Positions 8,038-8,249 of a stretch of DNA of 8,249 nt are shown piece after piece; positions within the stretch are counted from its first letter, which is position 1; every line of letters begins with the position of its first letter. The translations under genes were made by a program, and so were the position numbers. Source of the DNA: CAZPLZ01 sp964587525 (GTDB lineage: Bacteria > Oederibacteriota > CAKKQC01); assembly GCA_964587525.1 (NCBI GenBank), contig CAZPLZ010000149.1, forward strand, positions 1-8,249, given 5' to 3'. The notes beneath the pieces are model-generated. The model was not told the origin of the DNA. It saw nothing but the letters and a program-made list of their open reading frames with translations, and ran no database searches.

Positions 8038-8044
8038 CCTCCTT
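8038..8044 (-). promoter_or_regulatory. Strong ribosome binding site for the XRE gene
   Basis: The minus strand reads AAGGAGG, a near-perfect Shine-Dalgarno, 10 bases before the ATG at 8027. It decides the start over the longer reading frame that begins at 8150. Confidence 0.8.
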
Positions 8045-8146
8045 GATTCTGTTTCGGGATCCTTCCAGCGAATCCCAAGGTGTCATGGTCAATTTCTCTG
8101 TAATCGCCGGGTGCTCCCGTTCCCCAGCGAAAGTCGCAAACCGGTA

Positions 8147-8190
8147 TCATTCGTTATATCTAATATACACTCTTCCTTATAAACAATAAC
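8147..8190 (-). promoter_or_regulatory. AT-rich probable promoter region of the XRE gene, with a small dyad
   Basis: This is the only markedly AT-rich stretch in the right part of the window, and it lies about 120-160 bases upstream of the XRE start. Minus-strand candidates for a -10 box are TATATT and TATAAC, with TTATTG or TTGTTT as weak -35 boxes; none gives an ideal pair. A dyad TATAT-CTA-ATATA at 8155-8167 overlaps the candidate -10 and could be an operator for the XRE protein. The promoter assignment rests on composition and position only. Confidence 0.35.
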
Positions 8191-8205
8191 CTCCTCATGT
8201 CCCCC

Positions 8206-8249
8206 CTCACCCTCCCCTCTCCCCCCTTTGGGGGGAGAGGGAACGTGAG
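8206..8249. repeat. REP-like hairpin with a 12-bp perfect GC stem (cut by window end)
   Basis: CCCTCTCCCCCC (8215-8226) and GGGGGGAGAGGG (8230-8241) pair perfectly around a TTT loop. Outside a small internal bulge, CTCAC (8206-8210) pairs with GTGAG (8245-8249), and the arm may continue past the window. Elements of the form CCCTCACCC..CCCTCTCCCC..GGGGAGAGGG are widespread intergenic REP-like repeats in many bacterial genomes, as I recall. It lies outside the coding sequences I can see. It could also act as a terminator for a gene beyond the edge, but no T-run is seen inside the window. Confidence 0.65.

Noticed and set aside
7542..8189. 215-codon plus-strand frame covering the XRE gene and the start of the giant gene
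   Set aside because: Antisense to two supported genes, crosses their intergenic gap and the promoter region, and has no domain signature.

Overview
The window looks bacterial and carries one leftward (minus-strand) gene set: a small XRE-type DNA-binding protein, a giant secreted repeat protein of about 2045 codons whose frame is broken by one extra base, and a secreted kelch-repeat protein that runs off the left edge. No convincing plus-strand gene was found. The FlgD-like or type-IX-like C-terminal tail (motif VFPNPYEP and a final GKFGLIR) and the stacked DUF11/CARDB modules suggest an uncultured Gram-negative lineage rich in large secreted proteins (Elusimicrobiota, Omnitrophota, FCB or a similar candidate phylum). 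This placement is inferred from remembered family traits, not from any search.

Layout in transcription order (right to left). Positions 8206-8249 hold a strong CCCTCTCCCCCC hairpin, REP-like and cut by the window edge. An AT-rich stretch at 8147-8190 probably contains the promoter of the XRE gene (8027 to 7761), which has a very good Shine-Dalgarno. After 60 bases the large gene starts at 7700. Its first 376 codons encode a signal peptide, a beta-rich N-terminal module and the first half of a DUF11-like domain. The frame then hits TAA at 6572-6570, and the second half of the same domain continues one base out of phase. The remainder, down to 1562, encodes further DUF11-like domains, three of them an exact 393-bp tandem array, then three CARDB-like repeats and a C-terminal sorting-like domain. 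The kelch gene follows directly (start 1510, or possibly 1552). It has a signal peptide, about six kelch repeats, a beta-sandwich domain and the start of a CARDB-like module resembling those in the large protein.

The two big genes are in the same orientation, almost contiguous, both exported, and share a module type, so they probably form one surface or secreted system. The large protein would act as a long stalk or scaffold and the kelch protein as a binding partner. This functional link is inference. The XRE protein resembles HigA-type antitoxins, but no partner toxin is visible.
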